A stretch of DNA of 64,000 nt from Dolomedes plantarius. Taxonomy: Eukaryota; Arthropoda; Arachnida; Araneae; Dolomedidae. Below, piece by piece: positions 1-10,739 of this stretch. The translations under genes and the position numbers were made by a program. The stretch lies in assembly GCA_907164885.2 (NCBI GenBank), contig OU015503.1, positions 70,674,488 to 70,738,487 of the forward strand, given 5' to 3'. Position 1 is the first letter of the stretch; each line of letters starts with the position of its first letter. The notes under the pieces were generated by a model. That model was not told the DNA's origin and ran no database searches. It saw only the letters and a program-made list of their open reading frames with translations.

Positions 1-140
1 ATGCCACGCCCACTTTGGTATTTACATTCCTTTTACTCTAATATTTCCTCCCTAAATTACAAATAACCATGGGGATAACCCAGATAGTCACAAAATAAGA
101 GTAGGGACCTCAATAAATGAAGTATTTCTTCCAAAAATTC

Positions 141-415
141 CACCAGTATGTCAACGGCTTTCATCTAGCGAACTTCTGGAAATATGAGTACGTTGTGGAA
201 CTCAAAATACTGATGACAGTTTGCACAGTGTGATTTGGGCAAAGTTCCCTATAGAAATATTTGCTAATAAACAACGTGTAAAACTCTCTAACAACAGCAG
301 TTTGGGAATTTAACACGGGTACAATGCATACAATAAGAGAAGTACAAAAGACACTAGGAATGAATAGAGGTCATTCCAAGAAAAATTTGGTGTTGTATTG
401 CATTCACGAAAATTT
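141..415 (+). pseudogene. Mutator-like transposase fragment (C-terminal part)
   Basis: The translation contains a CGTQNTDDSLHSVIWAKFP stretch. It resembles the conserved TQN-x-NES-x-x-x-VIW region that I remember from animal Mutator-like transposases (Pfam Mutator, PF20700). After a frame change it continues with VQKTLGMNRGHSKK, like the segment that follows in that family. At least two in-frame stops and one frameshift break the reading, so it cannot be expressed as a functional enzyme. Neither end of an element is visible. The family assignment is from motif memory only. Confidence 0.45.
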
Positions 416-1910
416 TTGTTTCGGAAAAGGCATAATAATGCAAAGTACCAACTTACCCGTAAATTATAAAAAATGCTATTAGTAAAACAGAACAGCTATC
501 CAGAAAGAGAGGTGGCGTTACATAATCAGCAGGATGTTTTTAAAATCGTCAAGTGTTATGACCGAGGTTTGTGTACTCTGTTGATGAACCATTGCAACTT
601 AAATTTTAAAATTCTTAACGAAAATTTTAATTTATGCTATAAATCTTTATTACAAATGTCTTGTAATAATATTTATAAATATTTAAAAGCACTCTAAGAA
701 AGATATTGAAATTATTATTCCCATTTTTCACCAGTTCTCTCATTATTTCTGTTTGGATAAGTTTTTAATAAAAGCCTCTAATTATAACTAGAGGTTCACC
801 TATTCAAAGAAAATTGCTATAATTTTAAAGATATATAAGTAGCAACAGAACGACATTAATATTACGGAAACTGGAATAGGTATATACAGTTTTTTCAGTG
901 CTTAAATCTTTAAATGGATTTTTCTCAGTTTGCTGTTTTTGACGTTTTACTGTGTTTAAAACACGACTACGTCTACAAATATATGTCAAATGACTCCATT
1001 ATTTTTTTGCATGTTTAATATAATGTATTTAATAAAACTAGGGAGGTATTTTACAATATAATGATAAGAAAAAAAAAGAAAAATCGAAATTTTGAGGAAA
1101 CCATGTTTTTTGCTGATTTTTGCCTACACTTGTACATTTTATTTTTTTTTCTCAGAAACTAATTCATTATATGTAAAATCGATCCCTAAAACTATAAAGT
1201 ATAATGTCATAAACATCTAATAAAAAAATCATGTTAGAATTTTGAGAACTAAAGGAGAAGACCAATTTTTAAAATTCTTTAATTTATTTTTAAAAAATTT
1301 AAATTACTCAATTTTTACCCATAAAATAATTTTTATTCTTGTTAAAATCAGTTTGTTTAAGTATTACCTATAATAATATGTGTATACTATAGGTAAATAT
1401 ACTTCTGCAAAAATATTCCTCCAAAGGGTACCGAGTCCCCTTAATGTAGTCTAACACAGGAATCACACGTTATAAGTCCAAGTAAATCAGATTTATTGTT
1501 TCATCTATTACGACGACTGATCCAAGTGCCCATTTTAACGCTCGCCATTTTGAAGAAAATCGCCTCGGTGCCGCTATACGCCCGCAAGCAACGAGCTCCC
1601 GATTTAATCTGCGTAATTCTCTGTTCCCATCAGCGCGTCCCCCTTCATGGCACATGCGCAAAGCCAGATATGCAAAATTCTTGAATCTCTTTCTATTTAT
1701 CTAAGCGTAATTTTCCCGCCAAACCCTGTACATCTATCTAAAAATAAATTTCCTCCATGGAAATTCAATTTCGCGAATCGAGGTCATCTTCCGAAAACGG
1801 GGAAAATCCCTTTTCCCGACGCGTTTTGCTAATCATTTTAGTGTTAAATTTGATTATTCTGAGGCCCTCCTGTAAATGGCTTAATTACTATTATTTTCTA
1901 ATTAATTCTT
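416..1910. other. AT-rich stretch without recognisable genes
   Basis: The 74-codon ORF at 473-697 has the composition of AT-rich noise and no motif I know. Around 1405-1443 a sequence ends in GAGTCCCCTTAA, resembling the termini of the TTAA-flanked MITEs at 7191-7914 and 58819-59575, but I could not find a partner end. From about 1440 to 1830 the DNA is richer in GC and CpG than its surroundings. It has TTTATTG near 1493 (a reversed poly(A) signal), which could mean an old LTR on the minus strand. Confidence 0.4.
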
Positions 1911-1986
<76 letters not shown>

Positions 1987-2005
1987 TTTGTGTGTGTGTG
2001 TGTGT
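1911..2005. repeat. Compound microsatellite (CA)n(TA)n(TG)n
   Basis: A CA tract passes into a TA tract and then a TG tract with short TTTG interruptions. The outer CA and TG tracts are complementary, so the array can fold back on itself. ORFs read through it are compositional artefacts. Confidence 0.97.
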
Positions 2006-2449
2006 CTACACCCCAGTTTATGCCAAATTACTTCTAGATCCATACGATGTCAAAATTTGTAAATTAAGAAATGGAAGGGGGGATGTATGTAATTATAAAC
2101 CGTGGGATAGGGTCAAAATTTGGAAAAAAGGTATAACTTTTTGTTTTCTGAAATATCTCATAGAGAATCTGGGGGGGGGGAGGTATGAAAATTCATAATC
2201 ATATATTTATACTCAGTAGAAAACATTATAACAAAAACGTTATTTCTGGTTCTTGAGGCAAAAATTGTGTTGTATTGAAAACTATTTTTAAATTACCATC
2301 GTCACTAATTATGGTTGATAGAGGGTGCGGCAGAATAGCCGCTCACATTTCTAAAGGTCGCTGGTAAGGGAATGGTGGGGATAGGGTGGCTCGGGAGGTA
2401 GCAACATTTGAGGTGGACCACGAGTGGGTCCGGTGAATATCGCGATTTC

Positions 2450-2720
2450 ATTATTGAGGCATTCTTTAAAAATAACGATTCTGTAACCACTACAAAGAGG
2501 AAATTTAGGACGCGTTTCGGGGTTTGAGCAACTCAAGCCGTTCCTGATCGAAACCCAAATCTGCGATGGGTTTCAAACACGAGAGCAAGTGGTTCTGCGT
2601 TACCAAAGAAACCAAGTGGTCATCCTGGGAACATTAGAACACCTGAAATCGTACAATGAGTCCGTGAGTCCTCAATTTCCTAGAAAGTTGCCGCCATTCT
2701 CCCCTGATTTGACCAAGATA
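2450..2720 (+). pseudogene. Mariner-type transposase N-terminal remnant
   Basis: Read on the plus strand with frame changes, this gives a KNDSVTTTKRKFRTRFG-like segment, then AVPDRNPNLRWV, then SGSALPKKPSGHPGNIRTPE. This order matches the DNA-binding half of mariner/Tc1-type transposases of the DUF4817 group: a helix-turn-helix, then a GRP-like linker followed by RTPE. A stop and at least one frameshift are present and the catalytic half does not follow. A TIR-like sequence, GTCTCATCCTGTA, lies near 2910. A C-terminal fragment on the same strand at 3715-3915 may or may not come from the same insertion. Confidence 0.55.
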
Positions 2721-3714
2721 GTGAGGGAAAATTTTAGGGGACGACTCCCGAAGTGCATAGCAAATAACAGGTGGCCCCTCAGTGATGTTATTTTTAAAAC
2801 CTAGTAGTAAAAAAGTAGATTATAACTGCTTTTCGAAAATGTAATGCTTTTTTCTGTAAATTGTTTCGTTAATATTTTGTCATCCTTCAAAATAGGGGAG
2901 TCCATTCTGTCTCATCCTGTATTTAGACTGCAAGGTTCTAAGGGGGAAAACTATTTTAGTTAGGACATCCATTTGTTTCTGACTCTTGTGTTTGGGGGTG
3001 CCGAGTTGTCAGCTGGAGAACGGCACCTCCCCCCCCCCCTGAAGGTAGATATTTTGAAGAATCCTTATGCGACTCTCCCCATAGGAAATAAAATGCTTTG
3101 ATAATCTTCCCTTTTCAAAATTAATACGAGGGATGTAGCTTTAGCCGCTTAACGATCGCATAATTTTAAAGAAAACAGTGGAAAAAGTGTTCATTCTTTC
3201 CGGAGGATTCCATTTATTTCTTGATCTACTACATGTAGTTTAAAAAACGCCATCTCCAATTACATTATAAATAAACTGGTGCTGCCATCTGGTATGTAAA
3301 GTAAGAAATAAAAAAATTTCAGGGTAAATGAAATGGATTGCTTTTAATATTTTTGGTGTGTTACTTTTGAACACTCTAGCCCGGAAATATAACGGGCACG
3401 AGATATAGAGGGCGAAACCTCACCCCGTAATTTTTACGGGATCGAGAAGGAAGGGGTTAATAGTGGCAACACTGTTGTAGAGACCCGAATCAGCAGAACC
3501 CAGGAAAGCAGCTTACACTACAAGTACATTACATACCTGCCTTACCTCAGAGCGAATGAGCTCTCCCCACAAACATCACACGCCTGCACTGTGACAGGAT
3601 GAACACATCCATGTTTTAGTTACCGGTCTATTGTACAAAATAATGTGTTGTATGGTACTTATGGAAGGAAAATGCTTGTACGCACACTGAGACTGATGTG
3701 TTTATTCGCTGGGG
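2721..3714. other. Unassigned sequence between two transposase fragments
   Basis: I see no ORF with family motifs. A C11 homopolymer lies at 3030-3040. GCCATCT motifs (near 3250 and 3287) are typical of arthropod dispersed repeats, but no element ends could be set. Confidence 0.3.
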
Positions 3715-3915
3715 CTCGGAAGTGCTCTATCATCCCCCATATTCCCCGGACTTAAGTCCCTGTGAATTTGATCTGATCCCCACGATGAAGGAACCGCTCC
3801 GTGGCAATCGGTTGCATACCGTTCCATAGATTCTGCAGGTTGTAGACAGCTCCTTTCGAAGGATCAACAGATCAGATGCTGTCAACGGAATCCTGCTGCT
3901 TCCAGAACGTTAGCA
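3715..3915 (+). pseudogene. Mariner transposase C-terminal remnant
   Basis: The translation contains YHPPYSPDLSPCEFDLIP followed by KEPLRGNRLHTVP. This is the YSPDLSPCDFDLFP/K-EPLRG block around the last catalytic residue of mariner (DD34D) transposases. The usual last Asp is read here as Glu (PCEF). A stop codon follows the HTVP segment. No terminal repeats were identified. Confidence 0.65.
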
Positions 3916-3989
3916 ACGGGTGCTAAATAATGCTGTTACTACTTTATAGGGGTATTAAAGTTACACCCCTGTATATCTTCTGTATGTTG

Positions 3990-4320
3990 TTGTTGTTGTT
4001 GCTTACGTCACTTGACCGACAGCAACAACTGATGAAGTCCCGAAGGCTATAGGCGATGAAGTTGCGGCTCCTGTTTTTTGACTGGCACCACAAGGGTCGG
4101 AGTACGAATTGGCCAAAGGACCAGTCTCGTAATTTTTAACCGAGTCAAGTGACGAGACCAGAACACTTGACCCCGCACCTTCAGAGGTAATTTTGAGAAC
4201 TTGGAGGGCATTGCAGCCACGACAGATTTTACGTTCACCAGCCGCCATAAGTGCACAGCTACGAGCATCGGACCAGTAACTTTCAGATGAATAGCTCGCT
4301 GCTCTTGCCAACTGGCCACT
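3990..4320 (-). repeat. SINE-like dispersed repeat with (AAC)n tail
   Basis: On the minus strand this carries CTCCGACCCTTGTGGTGCC, close to segments at about 31050 and 43440. It ends in an (AAC)5-6 run, seen on the plus strand as TGTTGTTGTTGTTG. Similar AAC-rich tails end related repeats near 43550 and 56740. Two overlapping open frames on the minus strand (102 and 90 codons) have no known motif and are probably fortuitous. The shared core and the simple tail suggest a non-autonomous retroposon. Confidence 0.45.
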
Positions 4321-5463
4321 TCGCCTCTATCTCTTCTGTATACTTTTCACATACCTATTTACCACTATTAAAGTTACACCCTATGTATTTTCTTACAATT
4401 TACAGAAACAGAAATATTATCAAATATAATCAAATTTAAATGATATTTATAGATAGCCTTAATTTTTGAGCAGTAGTGATTCAACCCAATGGCATAAAAC
4501 TGTGGGATTAAGAAGTCTGAATATTAAGAGGATATTTAGCTAATAGTGCTCTGTTCGACGTATCTTATATATAAAGCAGAAACGGGAAATAGGTCTTGTC
4601 TTTATGTGTGAGTCACAAAAACTCAAGAACCATGAGCCCTACCTTGATGAAATTTACACGGTTTAATTTTCTTGGAAAATCGGGATGAATGTGACTATTT
4701 TCATCCCGCTACGACGTTCCATTCCCGAATTATGTTAGAAGTGACACTGAAACATAGCAGACGATTTAGGTTTGAGAAATAATTACAATCATGAAATACG
4801 TGAATATTATAATTAAGAAAGTCTGAAAGTGGCATTGAAACGTAGCAGACGATTTTGTTTTGAGAAAGAAATCCGAGCATGAAATATGTGTATATACTTT
4901 TTCTATAATAATTATCAGATTTGTTGTGTTTTAATATTGAATGTGTTCTCAATCCATTCAAATATTATTGATTCTTCTTCTATAATAATAAATCTATTCA
5001 AACATTATTGATTAGCTGTAAATTAATGCTTTAACCCGTTACCGCCCAGTGATCTATTTATAGATCACCTTCTTTTCAGAACACCCACTGAAAACGATAT
5101 ATTTTAATCACTTCTTATTATCATTGGCTGATTTCTTTACACTTGTGGCCATACTCCCAAACGAGTTTTAAAACATTTTTCCCCGATCAGTCCAGCAGAT
5201 AACGTCTGAAGTTAGCCATTTTGAAGCTCCATAGTACAGCTTTCGATTTTGTATCCAACGGGAAAAAAATTAAAAGGAAGTTATACTTTTCTTATGTGTT
5301 CTAGTACATTTTCAATACCTCTTTAATTGTTCTGCGTTATTTAGATTAGAAAAATAACTGTTTTTACCATTAAAATTTAAGTTTAAACATGCTGATCTAT
5401 AAATAGAACGCTGGGCGTTAGTGGTAACTAATATCGTTTTTCCCGCTTTTCATTTCTTCCAGG

Positions 5464-6706
5464 ATGTCTCGGCGTAAACCGAGAAGAAGCCGAAGAAGCG
5501 TTAGAATATATGTCTTCTAAGGAAATAGAGTCATATATAATTGTTTTACCGCCTGATGTAGATAAATTAACTGATGAAGATTGTTGATCAGATATTAAGG
5601 CTATCATTTTTTCAAGCAATTTCTTAAGGGTAAACCCATACGATTTGGCTATACATTTTACGCCATGTGGGGAGTGAAGGGGTACTGTTATAATTTTGAC
5701 TTATATTGTGGTAAGTAGAGTTTTGACAATACTCCTGAAATTTCAAAATAATCGTTTGGAACACCAGTGGCGAAAAATATGCTACAGCCAGTAACTGATC
5801 CTAATAACCACATCACATTTTTTGACAATTTTTTTAAAATTCTTATGATCTGCTGGTCAAATTAAAAACACAAGGATTCAGAGCCAATTGAACAATTAGA
5901 AACAACAAAATTGCTTTTGCCCTTTAATGACTGATAAGATACGAGTATTAGAAAAGAAAAATCGTGGTACTTACGACTACTGCTTCGACTAAAAGATTGA
6001 AATAACTATAGTTAAATGGTTGGATAACAAGTGTGTAACAACAGCAACAAACTTTGATAATATAGAGGCTATAACCCAAGTTTCAAGTTATCTAAAAGGT
6101 TTGAAAGATAAATCCCAAATTTTGCAACCTCGTACTTTAACCCAGTATAACAAGAATATGGGTGGTGTTGACCAGCATGACTGACTCTTAGAAAAACAAT
6201 CCATTCAAATCCATGGAAAAAATGATACTGGCCAATCTTTACAAGTGTTATTGATATGGCTGTCGTAAATACGTATATTCTGTTTAATTTAACAAATTGT
6301 GAAAATAAAAGTATAAAAGACATCTGAAGATACATCGCCGTTGCGTACCTCAAACGAGGAACTAATCTTTACAAGTGTTATTGACATGGCCGTCGTAAAT
6401 ACGTATATTCTGTTTAATTTAACAAATTGTGAAAATAAAAGTATAAAAGACATCTGAAGATACATCGCCGTTGCGTACCTCAAACGAGGAACAAATTCTA
6501 GGAAAAGCTTTGAAAGACCTCTGATGATGTCATCGAGACCAAAAGGGATAGACTCTGGTTTTGTCTTTTACCTATAACATGGTCTTTGCTATCTAAACGC
6601 ACAAAAAGATGCCAATTTCAAAAATGTAAGGGAAGACCTATTACGTTTTGTCCAAAGTGCAATGTAACGCTTTGCGTGAAATGTTTTTCGTTATATCACA
6701 CTTAAC
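5464..6706 (+). pseudogene. piggyBac-family transposase, degraded
   Basis: A start-like ATG at 5464 opens into an acidic N-terminal region containing EEALEYMSS and IIVLPPDVDKLTDED, typical of piggyBac-derived transposases. Further on come VKWLDNKCVTTATNF and YNKNMGGVDQHD, which hold two of the three catalytic Asp positions. A C-terminal cysteine-rich domain follows (GRPITFCPKCNVTLCVKCF). Several stops and frameshifts break it, and a 130-bp tandem duplication lies inside it. It is non-functional. The identification is secure because three separate signature blocks occur in the right order. Confidence 0.85.
6234..6493. repeat. 130-bp tandem duplication within the piggyBac pseudogene
   Basis: Positions 6234-6363 are repeated at 6364-6493 with only a few substitutions (for example GATATGGCTGTC versus GACATGGCCGTC). 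The copy begins and ends in the middle of the transposase frame and adds a partial codon (130 is not a multiple of 3), so it also shifts the frame. Confidence 0.95.
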
Positions 6707-7190
6707 TATTGCAAATTTGCTCTATAAAAATGTAACTAAGTAAATTTAGATTAATAAAATAACATTTTTCTTTTAAATCTCTTTAGTTGTTTTTAATTTT
6801 GTGAAAATTTCATTTTTTTATTAATAAATTCGTAATTTTCTAAATATAAGATCAGAGGAAAGTTACTTGCTCCTTTACTACCACAAGCGACCAGCGATCT
6901 TTTTAGACCACCTGTTATGTCAACTGATAATTACGATAAATGAATAATACTTCATAATTACTCTATTTATGATATATGAAATGTAATTTAAGAATATTTT
7001 TCAAAAATTCTCATTTTAAAATGCCCATAAAGAAGAGAGCACTGGACTAGGTCTGACAGAAGAATGTTTTTCGCATGTTCAGCTATATGTGGGAGTGTCT
7101 ACAGCAAGGAATCCATCAGAATTATACATTGTCGCAGATGATAAAAAAGTTGTGTACTGGCAAGTATTAAAATTGCAACAAATTAGTTAA

Positions 7191-7914
7191 GTGGACAGTG
7201 GACCTTCAAACCTAAATTTTTGTTTTGAATGGATTTGCTTGAAATTTGAATATCTGTGATTAGTACCACAGATATCTAAAAGTGGTTAAAATTTAAAGAT
7301 GAAATATTAATAATTTATGAATTATAAATTATTAATTATATCAAAAATTGGCCTAATTAAAAGTGCTCCATGCGCATTTCTTTTGCATATACTATGGTAA
7401 TTTTTATTCACAGGATACCTTATAGAACTAACAATGAAACGTATTGCTTATTTTAAGCATTCATTAAAAATATAAAGAGAAAAAAATAATAACAGTGAAA
7501 ACACCCTTTTTATTATGCAAAATACCTATAAATCATCTTTTCAAGTACAAAATTTAGAAATTATGAGCTACGAAGCATAATTATTTTTAATTAAATTTAT
7601 TTGATATACAGTTAATTATATAAAACTTAAATTTCAAAGCAATACGATAATTAGAAATGCGCCTGGAGCAGTTTGAATATTCGTATGACATGAAAATTTT
7701 TATTTTGAGAAAAACACATTTAAAGTTATTGCTATTTATTAGTAACCAAATAATATCTAAATTAAATACAAATGCCTATAACTAGGAAAGTAATCACAGA
7801 AATTAAAAATTCTTTCTGCAACACATTCCTACTCGTCCGTAGCTTCCCAATTCAATAAAATAAAAAAATCGAATTTTTGGACAAATTTCACAATTTTGAA
7901 AGCCCACTGTCCCC
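7191..7914. mobile_element. TTAA-flanked MITE (piggyBac-like termini)
   Basis: TTAA sits at 7187-7190 and 7915-7918. The ends are GTGGACAGTGGACCTTCAAA and the inverse of GGGGACAGTGGGCTTTCAAA. It has no coding capacity. Internal inverted segments (near 7361-7385 and 7653-7675) add secondary structure. Its termini match the element at 58819-59575, so both belong to one family, presumably moved by a piggyBac-type enzyme given the TTAA target. Confidence 0.8.
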
Positions 7915-8060
7915 TTAATAAATGAATTTTTTACTGCTGAAAAAATTAAATAAATTTGTTTCAGAGTTGTTATAACTTTAGAACATCATAACATGAGGCT
8001 AATCATTGAAAAAAAAAAGAGAGACACTGAATCCCGAGCGAAGACGGGTAATAAATCTAG

Positions 8061-8660
8061 TAATACTATAAATTTTAGACTGAGAAATACAACAGTCCTG
8101 GCATGCAGTCATTAACCATATATCATTTTACATGACGAAAAATTGCGCCCTATTTCGGAAGGCATTAAAATGTTTTGTTGACTTAAACCGAAAGTAAAAA
8201 TGCTTGAGAAAAGGGAAGCATCTAATAACACTGCATCAAAGGCTTCTTTGGACAATAATAGATCTCCTGGAATCTTTTCAAAGATAAACTCTTACGGAAG
8301 CACTTAAAACAACTGTTTCGAACTAAAAATTGCAACACTTGTAGGCATCATTTTTTTTCTTTCTCTTCCAAGTCTCTCCCATGTCTAGGCTCTCTTACGA
8401 TTTCTAACGTAAAAGTTTTTAGGACACTTTTCTCGAAAGGCTTTGTCTCTCCTCTGCAGTGGAGATCCATTTATTTTTTTATACCCCTGCCAAGGAAAAT
8501 TATTTTGCCTCGAGCAGGACTTAAATAAAAAAAATGCTGAAGCACATACAGTTCACCTTTTTCATGGAGTAGTATTTTATGTTGCATTTATCTTTTAGTA
8601 AGACATTGAAATATTAGACAGTGCAAACTATAAAGGCTCTAAGCCATATTAAATGAGAAC
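8061..8660. other. Unassigned AT-rich sequence
   Basis: No open frame of note and no recognisable repeat ends. Confidence 0.4.
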
Positions 8661-8669
8661 GGGGATTTA

Positions 8670-8855
8670 AAAATTTGTGGCCAGGGACAGAGGCATCCAT
8701 GTGGTTAATGCTTATGCCCTGGGGGTGCTCGGATCCAGTCACGCCGAGCGCAACTGCAGGCTCTCGTGTTTACACCGGGTACGGTCACTCAAAACCTGTT
8801 GACAGGAAACTCTCCTTGGGTATATAGCGGCAGGAGAAGGGTACGAGGCCTCTAT
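8670..8855 (+). repeat. Dispersed SINE-like repeat fragment
   Basis: Contains GGGTGCTCGGATCC and GAGAAGGGTACGAGGCCTCTATGATGTC. These correspond to the 'GGTACGAG..C..TGATGTC' and 'GTGCTCGGTC' blocks found near 30970-31020, 43370-43410, 48250-48320 and 49050-49110. It is more GC-rich than its flanks. Boundaries are approximate. Confidence 0.45.
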
Positions 8856-8975
8856 GATGTCGGTTGCTCTTTATAAATTGAGGCGAAAGTGGGGGTTAAC
8901 GTTGGTTCACATTTCCAGTGCTCCCATTCCAATTGTGTTGTATAAAGGGCAAATGTCGGCAGACAAAAGTTCCTG

Positions 8976-9069
8976 CAGTATTGAAAAAAAGTTAACAATT
9001 TGTAATGAAATGATACAGCAATTTGTCCATTATAGAGCTTCAAACCCGAGCCTTCAAACTTTGGAGCAG
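8976..9069 (+). other. Candidate host exon (weak)
   Basis: A 94-bp open segment lies between TTCCTGCAG (acceptor-like) and GAGCAG|GTGAGTGC, a textbook 5' splice site. It reads IEKKLTICNEMIQQFVHYRA and a little more, with a protein-like composition. The polypyrimidine tract upstream of the acceptor is poor, no neighbouring exons were found, and both strands are open over about 340 bp here. This is a lead, not a gene call. Confidence 0.15.
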
Positions 9070-9264
9070 GTGAGTGCAGGTGCTGAACTATCCAGTCGAT
9101 GTGAAGAAGCGTCCTTTTCGGCAATTCTTCGCACAAAAATATACACTTTCTCATCTTCAAATGACGAAGTACAAACATATAATTTATTATAAATAACATA
9201 TTTTTATAGCAGTTAAATTTGTGGCTAGACATTAAAATTTTACGTAGCTTATGGAATGCATAGG

Positions 9265-9490
9265 GGAACCCTGGGCAGAACGGGGTACCAAGTTGAAAGT
9301 ATGTTTTAAAAATACAAAAGGGTCAATTAATAGAGCTGAAAATTTTTCTATGAACACATTACAATGTTATCAATACAAAAATACAATAATATTGTAAGAA
9401 AACAAAAGAAAATTTTTTTTTTTTCAAAAACAGAAAATTTTGCCATTTACCCCGTTCTGCCCCATACCAGGGAAGAACGGGGTAGTAACT
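9265..9490. repeat. Inverted-repeat segment with GGGCAGAACGGGGTA arms
   Basis: GGGCAGAACGGGGTA at about 9273 is inverted at about 9447-9461 (TACCCCGTTCTGCCC), followed by a further GAAGAACGGGGTA. The Tc1 element starting at 9511 is inserted just beside it. It is probably part of an older TIR element of unknown family. Confidence 0.45.
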
Positions 9491-9510
9491 ACAAGTCATT
9501 ATACAAAATA

Positions 9511-10733
9511 CACTGAAGTACCACTGAATTAGGGATACCTACCTAGTAACGAGTTGGGCCTCCTCTGGCCTTGATAACGGCTGCCACACGACGAGCCATA
9601 GATTCAACAAGTTTCTGGAAACGTTCCACGGGAATGGCGTGCCAAATATTGGCTAAAGCTGTCCATAATTCAGTAAGGTTCTTTGGTGCTGTGTGATGGC
9701 CTTTCACGCCTTGTTCCAAAACATCCCAAAGATGCTCAATAGGATTTAAGTCTGGGCTTCTAGGTGGCCAATTCATGACAGAGAAGTCAGAGGAATGCTC
9801 TTCCAACCAGCCAGTAGCCAACCGGGACTTGTGAGAGGTACAGTTGTCTTGCTGGAAAACTTCATTACCGTGCAGATAACAGAACAGCATAAACGGATGG
9901 AGGTGATCACCCAGCAACTCTACATACCGAATTGCATTGAGGGAGGTTGGTACATGTACCAAAGATCCCAAACTGTGCCACGAAAAAACACCCCAGACCA
10001 TGATTGAGTCACCATGCCCTTGTACAGTTCCAGCCAGGCATGCAGGATCCATGGCTTCATGAGCCTGAAGCCATATTCTCAGCCTCCCGTCGACGGCGTT
10101 AAGTAGTCGGAATCGAGACTAATCACTCCATGCTACTCGTTTCCAGTCCTCTACACTTCAGGCTCTGTGCTCTCTTGCCCAGGCAAGACGTGCAGCCCGA
10201 TGGCGAGTATAGAGCAATGGTACTCTCGTAGGTTGACGGCTCCCGAAACCCATACGGTGAAGCGAGCGTTGCACAGCCCGTTTACTGACTGTACGACTGG
10301 CACCGTTATTAAACTGGGTGGTAATTTGAGCTAATGTTTGGCTTCGCTGGCTACGTACAATACGCCTGAGCCGTCTCTCACCATGCACTGTCAAGGCTAA
10401 TTGTCCTTTGCAGTTTGCCCGATCGCTAGTTTTTTTCCACCATCCATGTAGTCTTGGTATACTCTTGACACTGTCGACCTTGAAAATCCTAGCTGTCTGA
10501 CGATTTCGGAAATTGAATGGCCCATGCGTCGCGCACCTACGATTTGTCCGCGATCGAAGGCGTCTAAATCAGGCAGTTTACCCATACTGGCAATTTCAAC
10601 AACTAATTAAGAACAACCACAGTACGCGCTATATATGCAGTTACCACAGCGCCCTCACTTGCGCATACATGATGCGCAGCGCTACACAATTTGCATAGGC
10701 GATTGCTATCACTAATTCAGTGGCACTTCAGTG
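9511..10733 (-). mobile_element. Tc1/mariner element, DD36E spacing (Incomer-like)
   Basis: Both termini are present. CACTGAAGTACCACTGAATTA starts at 9511 and its inverse ends at 10733, flanked by TA at 9509-9510 and 10734-10735. The length is 1223 bp. It encodes one transposase on the minus strand. Known Tc1/mariner families of about this size include DD36E 'Incomer' elements, and the residue spacing seen here matches that description. It sits inside an older inverted-repeat segment. Confidence 0.9.
9543..10585 (-). pseudogene. DD36E Tc1/mariner transposase, broken
   Basis: The minus-strand reading starts with MGKLPDLDAFDRG at 10585. Helix-turn-helix segments follow (SISEIVRQLGFSRSTVSRVY), then a second DNA-binding domain (10158-10394). 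The catalytic domain has DWKRVAWSD with the first Asp, then QQDN with the second Asp, then WPPRSPDLNPIEHLWD with the Glu. I count 36 residues between the second Asp and the Glu; classical Tc1 has 34. A TAG stop falls directly after the first catalytic Asp (near 10117-10119) and a stop or frame change lies near 10396, so it is inactive as it stands. The C-terminal frame 9543-10052 is open. Confidence 0.85.
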
Positions 10734-10739
10734 TATATA

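Larger units (their letters stand above)
5035..7015 (+). mobile_element. piggyBac transposon remnant inside the Helitron
   Basis: TTAA at 5031-5034 precedes a CCCGTTACCGCCCAGTGATC terminus. Alignment with the second Helitron copy (12841 onward) resumes at about 7015, where another TTAA occurs at 7016-7019. This is as expected for a piggyBac insertion with TTAA duplication. Subterminal GATCTATTTATAGATC-like palindromes recur near 5055, 5395 and 6895. The 3' TIR is not a clean match to the 5' one, so the right boundary is less certain. Confidence 0.6.
4562..8060 (+). mobile_element. Helitron-type element, heavily interrupted
   Basis: A Helitron-like 5' end (TCTTATATATAAAG) lies at 4562. The 3' end at 8025-8060 has a CCCG...CGGG hairpin followed by AATAAATCTAG and then T, the CTAG|T pattern of Helitron termini. 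Segments at 4740-5030 and 7985-8060 are near-identical to parts of the Helitron at 11838-13289, which supports one original element. The interior is replaced by a piggyBac insertion (about 5035-7015) and a TTAA-flanked MITE (7191-7914). No intact Rep/helicase coding region remains. Confidence 0.6.

Noticed and set aside
2305..2536. Two 61-codon minus-strand ORFs
   Set aside because: Antisense to the mariner N-terminal remnant and its flank; no motifs.
4003..4319. 102- and 90-codon minus-strand ORFs
   Set aside because: They lie in a SINE-like repeat ending in (AAC)n. The frames are not supported by any motif.
8852..9232. 126-codon minus-strand ORF
   Set aside because: It overlaps an equally open plus-strand frame, has no known motif and no homologous repeat copy here. 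Only the splice-site-bounded part on the plus strand was kept, as a weak lead.
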